6,173 nt of DNA from UKL13-2 sp043793345 (GCA_043793345.1 JAYVXF010000136.1:1-6173); one strand, 5' to 3'. Positions 1-5,377 are shown, counted from the stretch's first letter. Program-made: numbers and translations. The notes: a model not told the origin generated them from the sequence alone.

Positions 1-25
1 GCGCAAAACATGGAGTTCAAAAAGA

Positions 26-604
26 ATGAACAATTTTAGCTTGCTGAACCGAGTGGTGGTTGGTGCCGGCATCGTCCTGCTGACTGGCTGCATACCTCAG
101 GTACAAGACGCGATTGACCAAGCAAGGGAACGGGCATTGAATAGAGGCGGTCGTATAGAACTCAATTGCCAATTTGATGCGATGTTTTCAGGCAGCTGCG
201 GTACACGCATACGCAGCGGCGTGTTTGTGTCCGCAGTGACCGACGAGATTGATGTTGCGTTGGGGGGTGTGTTAGTGGAGGCTGCGGGTGCTGTTGTTAC
301 CGCGTCCAATGCGCCGGTTACGGTAAATTTGTTTCTTAACGGCCAACTTATCGCGGCCAATTCGTTTACCTATTCCAAAAACGATCAGATGCTGAAATTC
401 GATCAGCCCAACGCCGTAAACGCGTGGGTAAATTCGTATAGTGGCCAATACGATATGATGGAGTCCGTATTGACTGGCTTGCAGGTGGTCTCCGGGGGCG
501 GGCAAAACTCCTTGGTTGTCACGGAAGTGATCGGACCATTTAATTTGATCTCCGCTTCTCAATCCTGGAATCACCCACCAGTCGTGGATGACACCGTCAG
601 CTAG
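26..604 (+). CDS. Predicted lipoprotein of unknown function
   Basis: The product is 192 aa and I do not recognise its family. It begins with a type II signal peptide: a short N-terminus with Arg9, a hydrophobic stretch at about residues 10-19, and the lipobox L19-T-G-C22, so Cys22 should be lipidated and the mature protein would be about 171 aa. Position +2 is Ile rather than Asp, which in enterobacterial Lol rules favours outer-membrane sorting (inference). Two further cysteines, C48 and C58, lie close together and could form a disulfide. Residues 60-190 alternate short polar and hydrophobic stretches, as in a beta-rich secreted domain, with no catalytic motif that I can see. A GGAG at 12-15 lies 10 nt before the ATG and supports the start. 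Its promoter is outside the window. A strong hairpin follows the stop, so it is probably transcribed separately from the next lipoprotein gene. The gene call is solid; the function is unknown. Confidence 0.85.
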   Translation: MNNFSLLNRVVVGAGIVLLTGCIPQVQDAIDQARERALNRGGRIELNCQFDAMFSGSCGTRIRSGVFVSAVTDEIDVALGGVLVEAAGAVVTASNAPVTVNLFLNGQLIAANSFTYSKNDQMLKFDQPNAVNAWVNSYSGQYDMMESVLTGLQVVSGGGQNSLVVTEVIGPFNLISASQSWNHPPVVDDTVS

Positions 605-628
605 TGATATTAGGATCAATTTGGTTTG

Positions 629-668
629 GGGTGATCCAGCCAGTTAACTCTAACGGGCTGGATCACCC
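629..668 (+). terminator. Probable intrinsic terminator after the first lipoprotein gene
   Basis: GGGTGATCCAGCC (629-641) is perfectly complementary to GGCTGGATCACCC (656-668), giving a 13-bp stem. The apical GTTA/TAAC can add 4 more pairs after one A/G mismatch, leaving a 4-nt loop. The tail TTCTTGG is only moderately U-rich, so termination may be incomplete. The hairpin begins 24 nt after the stop codon of the lipoprotein gene at 26-604 and ends 16 nt before the ATG of the next gene. It could therefore also occlude or attenuate the downstream start. Confidence 0.7.
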
Positions 669-684
669 TTCTTGGATCGGCAAA

Positions 685-1737
685 ATGTTGCGGCCAAATT
701 TTCTTGTCACAATTCTTGGGCTAATCGCGGCCTTCCTGACGGGGTGCGGGGTCGTGCCGGTTTTCCGACCGAATACGGAAGGAATAGTCGGTGTTCGCGG
801 ACATATTCAGACCCGTATCGAATCGGACGCAAGGCACTTTAGCGTGAGATCGGGCGGCGAAATAGTTGGGGCAAAAAAAAACCATGGTTCGGAATCTTGG
901 CGAAAGATCGGCGAATTCTCGACGAGTCATTTCGCTGTAGCACTTTTCGCGCCCGAGGATGAGGCTATTTTGTTCGATACCGCCATGCGAGTGCCCGTCG
1001 CTATCGCGTCGAGCAAACGTGGTTTGAGTGACCTTGATATTTTGCACGCCGGATTCCTCAAGTCAAACAAGGCTCTGATGGAGATGCTGGGCACGCGCAC
1101 CGTGAAATCCCAGTTCAACATCTATTATTCGCGCCCCGAAGCACCCGCGCGCGTCCCTTTTACCGATTGGCAACCGGGACCCATTGTCGATCCCGTTAAA
1201 TTGAATCTGGCTATCATTATGCCGGTTCGAGCAAATGGCCAAAGCCTGCTGAAACCCGAAGATCGTGAGGCTTGGCACACAGCCGTTGTCAGTGGCTTTG
1301 CGCATGAATACATGCACGTCGTTCAGGCAAACGCGCCTACGCCGCCGCGCCCAGCATTGGCGGACGAATTTGTTGCGTATGCCGTAGGCGACTGCATTAC
1401 GGCAATCTTGCACGGAAAGTTTTCCGAGGCATCCAGAAAGTCGGGGATGGAAGTGGCGGAAGTGTATTTTCAAAAAGGAAAGCGCTACTATCTGGATCAG
1501 CCTTTCGCGCTCTCCGACACCGCCGGCGACCTCGCCGCACTCGCCGGAAGTCTCTTTTTTTCGCGCCCGGAGTTAAAAGATGCGACCCTGACCCATTGGC
1601 AGCAAATCGCTCCCGCGTATTGCAAGTACATCGCCAATGCGGTGCCCGATTTTTCGACGGTTGAAGGGGGACTGGATTGGATCGAAAAGCATGTCTACCG
1701 TGCGAAACTGGATTTTCTGGCTCCAGAAGATCACTAG
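685..1737 (+). CDS. Predicted lipoprotein with HExxH metallopeptidase motif
   Basis: Started at 685, the product is 350 aa. The frame stays open back to a GTG at 604, but that start would put the hairpin at 629-668 inside the gene and bury the signal peptide. From 685 a standard lipoprotein signal appears: Arg3, a hydrophobic core at 6-18, and the lipobox L18-T-G-C21. Residues 207-211 read HEYMH, an HExxH zinc site with Glu208 as the likely catalytic base. Sixteen residues after His211 comes D227-E-F-V-A-Y232, placed like the third-ligand segment (E, then A-x-Y) of MA-clan gluzincins, so Glu228 is a candidate zinc ligand. C237 and C313 are extra cysteines. The role is inferred to be an envelope-anchored zinc peptidase; no substrate can be named. 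The ribosome site is weak (GGATCGG, about 4 nt before the ATG). A nine-A run lies at 873-881. A degenerate peptidase-like protein without activity is the main alternative. Confidence 0.8.
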   Translation: MLRPNFLVTILGLIAAFLTGCGVVPVFRPNTEGIVGVRGHIQTRIESDARHFSVRSGGEIVGAKKNHGSESWRKIGEFSTSHFAVALFAPEDEAILFDTAMRVPVAIASSKRGLSDLDILHAGFLKSNKALMEMLGTRTVKSQFNIYYSRPEAPARVPFTDWQPGPIVDPVKLNLAIIMPVRANGQSLLKPEDREAWHTAVVSGFAHEYMHVVQANAPTPPRPALADEFVAYAVGDCITAILHGKFSEASRKSGMEVAEVYFQKGKRYYLDQPFALSDTAGDLAALAGSLFFSRPELKDATLTHWQQIAPAYCKYIANAVPDFSTVEGGLDWIEKHVYRAKLDFLAPEDH

Positions 1738-1802
1738 CGTTTACGTGACTCGAAGCCTGCACAAAGAATCCGGCTCTGCCTGTTGCGTCTCGTGAGAGCG
1801 TG

Positions 1803-1855
1803 ATAAGGGGTCAACGTCAATTATTTTTGGAGCCACCCTGTCGTCACTCAGAACG
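1803..1855. repeat. Direct repeat copy 1 (ATAAGGGGTCA... type)
   Basis: This 53-nt segment matches 2242-2294 at 44 of 53 positions without gaps, in the same orientation and offset by 439 bp. It starts ATAAGGGGTCAACGTCAATT and ends near GTCACTCAGAACG. An AGCG just outside the left end (1797-1800) is also shared with the other copy (2236-2239). It lies in the 174-bp gap between the HExxH lipoprotein gene and the second antitoxin gene, which converge here, and 56 nt beyond the antitoxin stop. No gene is visible in this gap. Confidence 0.75.
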
Positions 1856-1911
1856 GCTAAGCAACATTGGGGAAAGACTACGGTTCCCACAGCAACCCCT
1901 TCAGCCACGCA

Positions 1912-2214
1912 TCAAGCAGCTACCAGCCGGGCGCGTTGCACCTTCGGCATACCGGCCTTGCGCACTTGCCAAAGGTCATATTCGGCTTGCTGTGCTATCC
2001 ATGCGTCGGCATGTCCGCCATTGTTAACGCCTAACCATCCCTCCAGACGCAGTGCCATTGACGGCGATATTGCAGCCCGTTCATTGAGCACGCGGGACAA
2101 GGCGGCGCGGGTGACACCCAGTTGTCTGGCCGCATCGGTCACCGTCAGTCCCAATGCGGGTAATACATCTTCACGCAGGGTTGCGCCGGGGTGCGGCGGA
2201 TTGTGCATTTTCAT
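1912..2214 (-). CDS. higA: Second HigA-like antitoxin (HTH_XRE), no adjacent toxin of its own
   Basis: The product is 100 aa with the HigA/VapI layout: NPPHPG at residues 5-10, an N-terminal helix (LREDVLPALG), a helix-turn-helix at about 24-44 (VTDAARQLGVTRAALSRVLN), and the family tail W72...YDLWQ (79-83). HigA proteins bind their own promoter through this HTH and neutralise HigB-type mRNA interferases. It is a divergent paralogue of the antitoxin just upstream, sharing NPPHPG, LSRVLN and DLWQ but carrying a GVNNGGHAD stretch (62-70) that the other lacks. Three in-frame ATGs cluster at 2220, 2214 and 2208; AAGGA at 2226-2222 is 1, 7 and 13 nt from them, so 2214 is preferred. The reading frame stays open upstream to 2286, but that stretch runs through the direct repeat and lacks family similarity. 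It may be a solitary repressor, or a spare antitoxin for the nearby HigB. Confidence 0.85.
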   Translation of the reverse strand: MKMHNPPHPGATLREDVLPALGLTVTDAARQLGVTRAALSRVLNERAAISPSMALRLEGWLGVNNGGHADAWIAQQAEYDLWQVRKAGMPKVQRARLVAA

Positions 2215-2221
2215 TTTCATT

Positions 2222-2226
2222 TCCTT
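2222..2226 (-). promoter_or_regulatory. Ribosome binding site deciding the second antitoxin start
   Basis: On the minus strand AAGGA (2226-2222) lies 7 nt before the ATG at 2214-2212. It is too close to the ATG at 2220 (1 nt) and rather far from the ATG at 2208 (13 nt). Confidence 0.6.
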
Positions 2227-2228
2227 CT

Positions 2229-2246
2229 CGCTATAAGCGCTATAAG
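2229..2246. repeat. Perfect 9-bp tandem repeat CGCTATAAG x2
   Basis: CGCTATAAG occurs twice head to tail (2229-2237 and 2238-2246), at the edge of direct repeat copy 2 and just upstream of the second antitoxin gene. The other repeat copy, at 1803, has no such duplication. On the minus strand each unit supplies a TATAGC that resembles a -10 element. Confidence 0.7.
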
Positions 2247-2259
2247 GGGTCAGCGTCAA
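2230..2259 (-). promoter_or_regulatory. Possible sigma70-type promoter for the second antitoxin
   Basis: On the minus strand TTGACG (2259-2254, 5 of 6 to TTGACA) is followed, after 18 nt, by TATAGC (2235-2230, 4 of 6 to TATAAT). The predicted transcript would begin near 2223, at or inside the Shine-Dalgarno sequence, leaving a very short or leaderless 5' end. This weakens the call. The -35 is inside direct repeat copy 2, and the -10 comes from the CGCTATAAG duplication. Confidence 0.3.
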
Positions 2260-2294
2260 TTGTCTTTGGAACCGCCCTACCGTCACTGAAAACG
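2242..2294. repeat. Direct repeat copy 2, between the two antitoxin genes
   Basis: This is the partner of 1803-1855 (44 of 53 identical). One end abuts the stop codon of the upstream antitoxin (2298-2296, minus strand); the other reaches the promoter/RBS region of the second antitoxin. The second antitoxin is thus bracketed by two same-orientation copies. I see no transposase gene in the window, so how the unit moved, if it did, is unknown. Confidence 0.75.
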
Positions 2295-2295
2295 A

Positions 2296-2580
2296 CTACG
2301 CCGCGCGACGAAACGGCGCAACCGCCGGAAGTGGTCTTTGCGACGCTTGCCATAAATCCCATTTTGTTTGTCCGGCAAGCCACGATTCGGGTGTCGTATT
2401 CGTCAGCAATCCGACGCGGATGGCCATATCAGCCGAGACTGCCGAACGTCCATTCAAAACACGCGACAACTGAACGCGGGACACGCCGAGACGCCCCGCG
2501 ACTTCCTCAATCGTCATTCCTTCCGGGAGGAATTCCCGCAACAACTCGCCCGGGTGCGGTGGGTTAAACATGCGTGCCAT
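2296..2580 (-). CDS. higA: HigA antitoxin of the HigBA pair
   Basis: The product is 94 aa, a usual length for the HigA/VapI family. Features in order: FNPPHPG (5-11), LLREFLPEG (13-21), helix-turn-helix at about 23-43 ending LSRVLNGR (38-45), then ESWL (65-68) and WDLWQ (74-78). It should bind and inhibit the HigB encoded directly upstream and repress the shared promoter. The toxin stop codon TAG (2592-2590) overlaps an AGGAG ribosome site (2591-2587) that lies 6 nt before this ATG, so only 9 nt separate the genes and translation is probably coupled. The toxin-first order is typical of higBA loci. The linker between HTH and tail (AIRVGLLTNTTPE) lacks the usual ALG-type turn, a minor divergence. 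Direct repeat copy 2 begins right after the stop. Confidence 0.92.
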   Translation of the reverse strand: MARMFNPPHPGELLREFLPEGMTIEEVAGRLGVSRVQLSRVLNGRSAVSADMAIRVGLLTNTTPESWLAGQTKWDLWQASQRPLPAVAPFRRAA

Positions 2581-2589
2581 AACTTTCTC

Positions 2590-2868
2590 CTAGTGATAAT
2601 CCTGGTAGTTCACCAAGATCGCGTTAGCCCCGTCAAAAGCGAAGGTTAGACGCCAATTTCCATCGACCCATACAGCCCAATGACCCTTTAGCTCGCCTTT
2701 GAGTGCATGAAGTTTCCAGCCCGGTGCGTCCATGTCTGACGACTTCATCGCATCATCAAGTCGGGAGAGCATCAACCGCAATCGGCGCTCATGCTGCGCC
2801 TGAATTCCGGACTTGGAGCCCTGCTCAAAAAATCGTTTCAGCCCTTTGTGCTGGAAGCCTTTGATCAT
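2590..2868 (-). CDS. higB: HigB toxin, RelE-superfamily mRNA interferase
   Basis: The product is 92 aa, the standard HigB length. HigB is a ribosome-dependent endoribonuclease that cuts mRNA in the A site. Family hallmarks are intact: MIKGF start, GLKRFFEQGSKSGI (9-22), the LHALKG segment (53-58), GNWRLTF (70-76) and a C-terminal YQDYH (88-92). His54, Lys57, Arg73, Asp90, Tyr91 and His92 fall at the positions that I recall as active-site residues of Proteus vulgaris HigB, so the toxin looks catalytically complete. The ATG at 2868-2866 has only a weak ribosome site (TTGGC), poorer than that of the antitoxin, which would favour antitoxin production. An inverted repeat 6-30 nt upstream is a likely autoregulatory operator. 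Together with 2296-2580 it forms a complete toxin-antitoxin operon. Confidence 0.94.
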   Translation of the reverse strand: MIKGFQHKGLKRFFEQGSKSGIQAQHERRLRLMLSRLDDAMKSSDMDAPGWKLHALKGELKGHWAVWVDGNWRLTFAFDGANAILVNYQDYH

Positions 2869-2873
2869 CGGCC

Positions 2874-2898
2874 AAGCGTATCATGTAACACTACGCTT
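2874..2898. promoter_or_regulatory. Inverted repeat upstream of higB, candidate HigA operator
   Basis: AAGCGTA (2874-2880) and TACGCTT (2892-2898) form a perfect 7-bp inverted repeat with an 11-nt spacer, ending 5 nt before the higB ATG. HigA-type repressors bind such palindromes over their own promoter, so this is a reasonable operator. Weak -35/-10 candidates can be drawn on the minus strand here (TTGTAA, 17 nt, TACGCT) but none is convincing. The 164-bp gap at 2869-3032 separates the divergent higB and hydrolase genes. Confidence 0.5.
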
Positions 2899-3032
2899 TA
2901 CAAACATCCTGACCAAAATTTCCGCTAACACCAGCCCTGGCGCGCCTCCCAGCCAACAAATGCCTGAAACACCGCACCAGTACTAGACTTTAGCATTTCA
3001 ATCACGCTCGCCGTACAGGGTTACGATATCGC

Positions 3033-3863
3033 ATGCAAACCGTAACCCCCGCCCTCGAAGCCGAATACAACAACCGCGTTCTCGTCCCCGATCACCTCGC
3101 CATTTTCGAACGTTGGCGACGTGATTCGGCGAGCATCCGTGATCGCACGCCATGCACGCTGGACATCGCTTACGGTGAGGAGCCTCTGAACAAACTCGAT
3201 TTTTTCCACGCAAAAAATTCTCGCGGCACGGTGATCTTCATCCATGGTGGCTATTGGCGCTCGCTCGACAAAGCGGATTTTTCGTTTGTCGCCATACCAT
3301 TCCTCGATGCCGGTTTGGATGTGGCCTTGATCAACTATCGCCTCTGCCCATCGGTGCGAATAAGCGAAGCTGCGGGGGATTGCCGTCAAGCGCTTGTCTG
3401 GATTATCGAAAATGGTGGCGCACACGATATGTCGGTGGATCGCATCGTGTTGGCCGGTCATTCTGCTGGCGGACATTTAGTGGCGATGTTGTACGCGACC
3501 GATTGGCAGCAACTGCGATGCAATGTAGGCAACGTCATCGGCGGCATCGCGTTGAGTGGCGTGTACGATCTGGAGCCATTGATCCAGTGCTCGATGAACG
3601 CGGATCTGAAACTTAATCACCACACCGCCCGTGCGGCCTCACCGGTTAAACTGGAATCGACATTGGCGGTACCGCTTCACCTCGCCGTGGGTGCCGCCGA
3701 GAGTCGCGCGTTCCGCGAGCAGTCGCGCCTGCTTGCAGCCGCTTGGCCGGATATTTGTGGGGCGCCTGAAGAAGTGAAGAACGCAAATCACTTCACCGTG
3801 GTTGATTATTTGGCGCAGCCGACGCACCAGACGTGTCTGCAGGTGGTGGGGCTTTTCAGCTAA
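3033..3863 (+). CDS. Alpha/beta hydrolase, kynurenine formamidase-like
   Basis: The product is 276 aa, cytoplasmic, with no signal peptide. It matches the alpha/beta hydrolase group that includes arylformamidases (N-formylkynurenine to kynurenine plus formate) and other small-ester or amide hydrolases. The N-terminal YNNRVLVPDH region and YGEEPLNKLDFF (48-59) are typical. HGGYW at 71-75 forms the oxyanion-hole loop, and GHSAGG (142-147) is the nucleophile elbow with Ser144. GAAESRAF carries Glu223 as the likely acid, and NHFTV carries His253 as the base. The triad thus appears complete, with Glu in place of the more usual Asp. No tryptophan-catabolism genes lie nearby, so the substrate is uncertain and a generic esterase is possible. 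An AGGG at 3017-3020 is 12 nt from the ATG, rather far. It is transcribed away from higB, with no clear promoter in the gap. Confidence 0.88.
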   Translation: MQTVTPALEAEYNNRVLVPDHLAIFERWRRDSASIRDRTPCTLDIAYGEEPLNKLDFFHAKNSRGTVIFIHGGYWRSLDKADFSFVAIPFLDAGLDVALINYRLCPSVRISEAAGDCRQALVWIIENGGAHDMSVDRIVLAGHSAGGHLVAMLYATDWQQLRCNVGNVIGGIALSGVYDLEPLIQCSMNADLKLNHHTARAASPVKLESTLAVPLHLAVGAAESRAFREQSRLLAAAWPDICGAPEEVKNANHFTVVDYLAQPTHQTCLQVVGLFS

Positions 3864-3889
3864 AGCTGTAGCAACTGAATACCGCGAGC

Positions 3890-3976
3890 CCGTCATTCCC
3901 GCGCAGGCATCAAGGCATGCCTTGACTCCAAGACTGGTTGAATGAACTTGGATTCCCGCCTTCGCGGGAATGACGG
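3890..3976. repeat. 87-bp nested inverted-repeat element (GTCATTCCCGCG type)
   Basis: Outer arms CCGTCATTCCCGCG (3890-3903) and CGCGGGAATGACGG (3963-3976) are a perfect 14-bp inverted repeat. Inside are a perfect 16-bp palindrome (3910-3925, TCAAGGCATGCCTTGA), a TCCAAG/CTTGGA pair (3927-3932 and 3947-3952) and an 8-bp hairpin ATTCCCGC-CTTC-GCGGGAAT (3952-3971). That last 20-bp unit fits the pattern ATTCCC-N8-GGGAAT, the same form as the dRS3 repeat known from Neisseria. Such elements are dispersed, non-coding and often intergenic in proteobacteria. It lies 26 nt past the hydrolase stop and may end that transcript, though no U-tract follows. The rest of the 286-bp gap holds only the promoter described separately. 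Confidence 0.8.
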
Positions 3977-4105
3977 TACTTTGGATTTTCGACATATTCA
4001 AATTGTCGAATCCGCAGCAACATCCGTTCGCGCACGCATCAGGCATTTCCCGCCACCAAACCTGCCGTTCGCCGCTTGCTATATGGGTCGCGAGCCTTGT
4101 TCCCC

Positions 4106-4111
4106 TATAAT
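4106..4111 (+). promoter_or_regulatory. Candidate -10 box for the adaptor/ABC operon
   Basis: A perfect TATAAT lies 38 nt before the GTG start of the adaptor gene. The sequence 17-18 nt upstream (ATGGGT or TATGGG) is a poor -35, so the promoter may be weak or activator-dependent. Confidence 0.5.
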
Positions 4112-4139
4112 TCAATCCATCGATCAGCTACTTTATTTC

Positions 4140-4144
4140 AGGGA
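4140..4144 (+). promoter_or_regulatory. Ribosome binding site supporting a GTG start
   Basis: AGGGA lies 5 nt before the GTG at 4150. There is no in-frame ATG that keeps the charged N-terminus and membrane anchor, so the GTG start is preferred. Confidence 0.65.
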
Positions 4145-4149
4145 ACAAC

Positions 4150-5364
4150 GTGTCCACGACCGACCTCTCCAAACTCACGATTTCGCGCGACCAGAAGGCA
4201 TTTACAGGCAAGAAAAATGGCCGCAAAAAATGGTGGATCATCGCGGCCGTTTTAGTGGTCGTCGTCGTTGCCTTCGTCAGTCTGCGCGGTAGTGACCCGC
4301 AGCAGATTGAAGCCGGTGTCGTCGCCAGCGCTTATCCGTCACAGGCCATTACCGTGCTCAACGCCACCGGTCGCGTCTCGGCGCGCACCAAAGCGGCGGT
4401 ATCGACCAAAGCCACCGGGCGGCTCGAATATCTGGGCGTACAGGAAGGCTCCATCGTCAAGGCGGGCGACTTGCTGGCGCGCATCGAGAATCGCGATGTC
4501 ACGGCAAGCCTCGATCAGGCGCAGGCCAGCTTGCGCGCGGCGAGAGCGAATCTCGAACAGGGCTTGGCGGAATTTCGCGATGCAGAAGCGAACTTGAAAC
4601 GCTCGGACGATTTGGTGAAGAAAAATTTTATTTCATCCGCGACGTACGATACCGCGTTAGCACGTTTCGATAAAGCCAAAGCCTCGGTCGCGTCGTTCAA
4701 TGGTGCCATCGGTGTTGCCGAGGCCAACGTGCGCGCTGCCCGTGTCACTGTTGAGCAGACGCTGATCCGCGCGCCCTTTGATGGCGTGGTGTTGACCAAG
4801 AACGCAAACGTCGGCGATATCATCACGCCGTTCTCCTCGGCTGCCGACTCAAAAGGCGCGGTGGTAAATATGGCCGATATGTCGACACTGGAAGTGGAAG
4901 CGGACGTTTCGGAAGTGTCTCTCGGCAAAATCAATGTCGATCAGCCCGTCGAAATTCAACTCGATGCTTTCCCCGATCTGCGCCTGCTGGGTAAAGTGAG
5001 CCGCATCGTGCCGACGGTGGATCGCTCCAAGGCGACGGTGCTGGTGAAAATTGAATTCGTTGAAAAAGATAAACGCGTGTTGCCCGATATGAGCGCGAAG
5101 GTTTCTTTCCTGCAACGCGAATTAAAAGCGGAAGAACGCAAACCCGTCACCGCCGTGCAGCAAGCGGCGATCTCCAAGCGCGATGGCAAAGATGTGGTGT
5201 TCGTGATCGACGACAAAAATATCGTCAAGCAAATGGACGTCGTCGTTGGTGGCAAAGTCGGCGATCTGGTGCAGGTATCTGCAGTGAAGCCGGGTGAAAA
5301 GGTGGTACTGAATCCGGGTGAAAAAATGAAAGATGGCGGCGCTGTCACCATCATCAAGAAATAG
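4150..5364 (+). CDS. Membrane-anchored periplasmic adaptor (HlyD/MacA-like membrane fusion protein)
   Basis: The product is 404 aa. It has a short basic cytoplasmic tail (KKNGRKK, 21-27), one transmembrane helix (about 28-45, WWIIAAV then a run of Val) and a periplasmic body. The body has a first lipoyl half with G90-R-L and V97-x-E-G-S-I-V-K-A-G-D (97-107), an alpha-helical hairpin at about 118-200 rich in Ala, Gln and Arg, a second lipoyl half with LIRAPFDGVV (205-214) and NVGDII, then a beta-barrel (about 240-325) and a membrane-proximal domain to the C-terminus. This is the order of ABC- and RND-linked adaptors; the ATPase gene 13 nt downstream points to the ABC (MacA) type. It should bridge an inner-membrane permease to an outer-membrane channel for export of a drug, peptide, lipid or siderophore. 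It has no lipobox, so it is anchored by the helix. The cargo cannot be told. Confidence 0.92.
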   Translation: MSTTDLSKLTISRDQKAFTGKKNGRKKWWIIAAVLVVVVVAFVSLRGSDPQQIEAGVVASAYPSQAITVLNATGRVSARTKAAVSTKATGRLEYLGVQEGSIVKAGDLLARIENRDVTASLDQAQASLRAARANLEQGLAEFRDAEANLKRSDDLVKKNFISSATYDTALARFDKAKASVASFNGAIGVAEANVRAARVTVEQTLIRAPFDGVVLTKNANVGDIITPFSSAADSKGAVVNMADMSTLEVEADVSEVSLGKINVDQPVEIQLDAFPDLRLLGKVSRIVPTVDRSKATVLVKIEFVEKDKRVLPDMSAKVSFLQRELKAEERKPVTAVQQAAISKRDGKDVVFVIDDKNIVKQMDVVVGGKVGDLVQVSAVKPGEKVVLNPGEKMKDGGAVTIIKK

Positions 5365-5377
5365 GTTGGCGAGCGCC

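Noticed and set aside
604..684. N-terminal extension of the metallopeptidase-like lipoprotein from a GTG overlapping the previous stop
   Set aside because: It would put the signal peptide 27 residues inside the protein and run through the strong hairpin at 629-668. The ATG at 685 gives a textbook lipoprotein signal.
1870..1888. Terminator for the second antitoxin (GGGAA/TTCCC hairpin)
   Set aside because: A 5-bp stem with a 9-nt loop and no T-tract is too weak to support.
2215..2286. Longer N-terminus for the second antitoxin starting at 2286
   Set aside because: The added residues come from the direct repeat and have no HigA similarity; a Shine-Dalgarno sequence fits the ATG at 2214.
1958..2567. 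Plus-strand open frames opposite the two antitoxin genes
   Set aside because: They lie antisense to well-recognised HigA genes and show no family features.
3890..3976. CRISPR array
   Set aside because: The repeats are inverted and nested, with no regularly spaced direct repeats or spacers.
3639..4115. 158-codon minus-strand frame containing VIPAKAGIQ
   Set aside because: That peptide is the usual chance translation of the GTCATTCCCGCG-type repeat; the rest overlaps the hydrolase gene antisense.
3942..4292. Plus-strand frame of 116 codons across the promoter region
   Set aside because: It begins within the repeat element and overlaps the adaptor gene in another frame; no coding signal.
5333..5377. 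Upstream ATG for the ATPase gene
   Set aside because: It overlaps the adaptor gene and adds residues not typical of the family; the ATG at 5378 is well placed.
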